NCBI RefSeq assembly: GCF_033115175.1
Contig: NC_084827.1
Location: 177,259,401-177,323,400, forward strand
Reading direction: 5' to 3'
Source of the DNA: Lepus europaeus
Lineage: Eukaryota; Chordata; Mammalia; Lagomorpha; Leporidae
DNA length: 64,000 nt
The translations under genes and the position numbers were made by a program. A model generated the notes under the pieces. It searched no databases. It was not told where the DNA came from and was given only the letters and a program-made list of their open reading frames with translations. Positions 63,818 through 64,000 of this stretch are shown one piece after another; within the stretch, counting starts at the first letter, position 1, and each line of letters begins with the position of its first letter.

Positions 63818-64000
63818 CTGTGTCAGAGCAGGGGAGGGGGTCACGGGGTGCATGGGGCCCCCTCTCCAGGCAGCCGCCCTGCTGGGAGGCACATGGGGGC
63901 AGCGGCAGGGGGTGGGCAGTGTGCAGGACGCGTCCCTGGCCAGGTGGCCGTGCAGGCTCCGGAACCCATTCTGGAGCAGCAATCCCAGGCTGCCTCGTAC
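63818..64000 (-). other. NGEF: NGEF last intron (partial)
   Basis: The acceptor-side pyrimidine tract is present next to the exon. No second exon is recognisable before the window ends. Confidence 0.7.

Overview
This window looks like lagomorph nuclear DNA, most probably European rabbit. The genes are vertebrate, intron-rich and spliced at GT-AG boundaries. The introns are packed with more than fifty copies of the tRNA-derived CSINE (rabbit C repeat), including young copies with perfect target-site duplications. No prokaryotic features, CRISPR arrays, functional RNA genes or intact mobile elements were found.

Layout: (1) About 1-46262, plus strand: the 3' half of GIGYF2, a GYF-domain translational repressor adaptor. 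The window opens in an intron. Fifteen coding exons (6471-44542) run from the middle of the GYF domain, through a long Glu/Arg/Gln-rich helical region with CAG-encoded glutamine tracts, to the conserved C-terminus. A 1.7-kb 3' UTR ends at paired AATAAA signals near 46224-46245. All exon phases agree and give about 744 codons. (2) About 46263-57100: an intergenic interval with no supportable gene, holding CSINEs, microsatellites and homopolymer runs. (3) 57261-62092, plus strand: complete SNORC, a 121-residue cartilage membrane proteoglycan in three exons, with a minisatellite in intron 1 and a G-rich 111-base intron 2. (4) About 63070-64000, minus strand: the last coding exon, 3' UTR and part of the last intron of NGEF (ephexin-1), tail-to-tail with SNORC. 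The order GIGYF2, SNORC, NGEF with these orientations is the one I recall for human 2q37.1.

The three genes are neighbours but not a functional unit: GIGYF2 acts in mRNA silencing with 4EHP, SNORC at the chondrocyte surface, and NGEF as a RhoGEF downstream of Eph receptors. I see no undescribed multi-gene system. The most notable non-genic features are a 3'-UTR-type retrocopy with a perfect 16-bp target-site duplication (21114-22115), a strong bias of CSINEs to lie antisense to GIGYF2, cryptic splice cassettes inside antisense CSINEs, a run of five symmetric phase-0 exons encoding the GIGYF2 helix, a NAGNAG acceptor, a possible cryptic terminal exon, and the SNORC minisatellite and G-rich intron.
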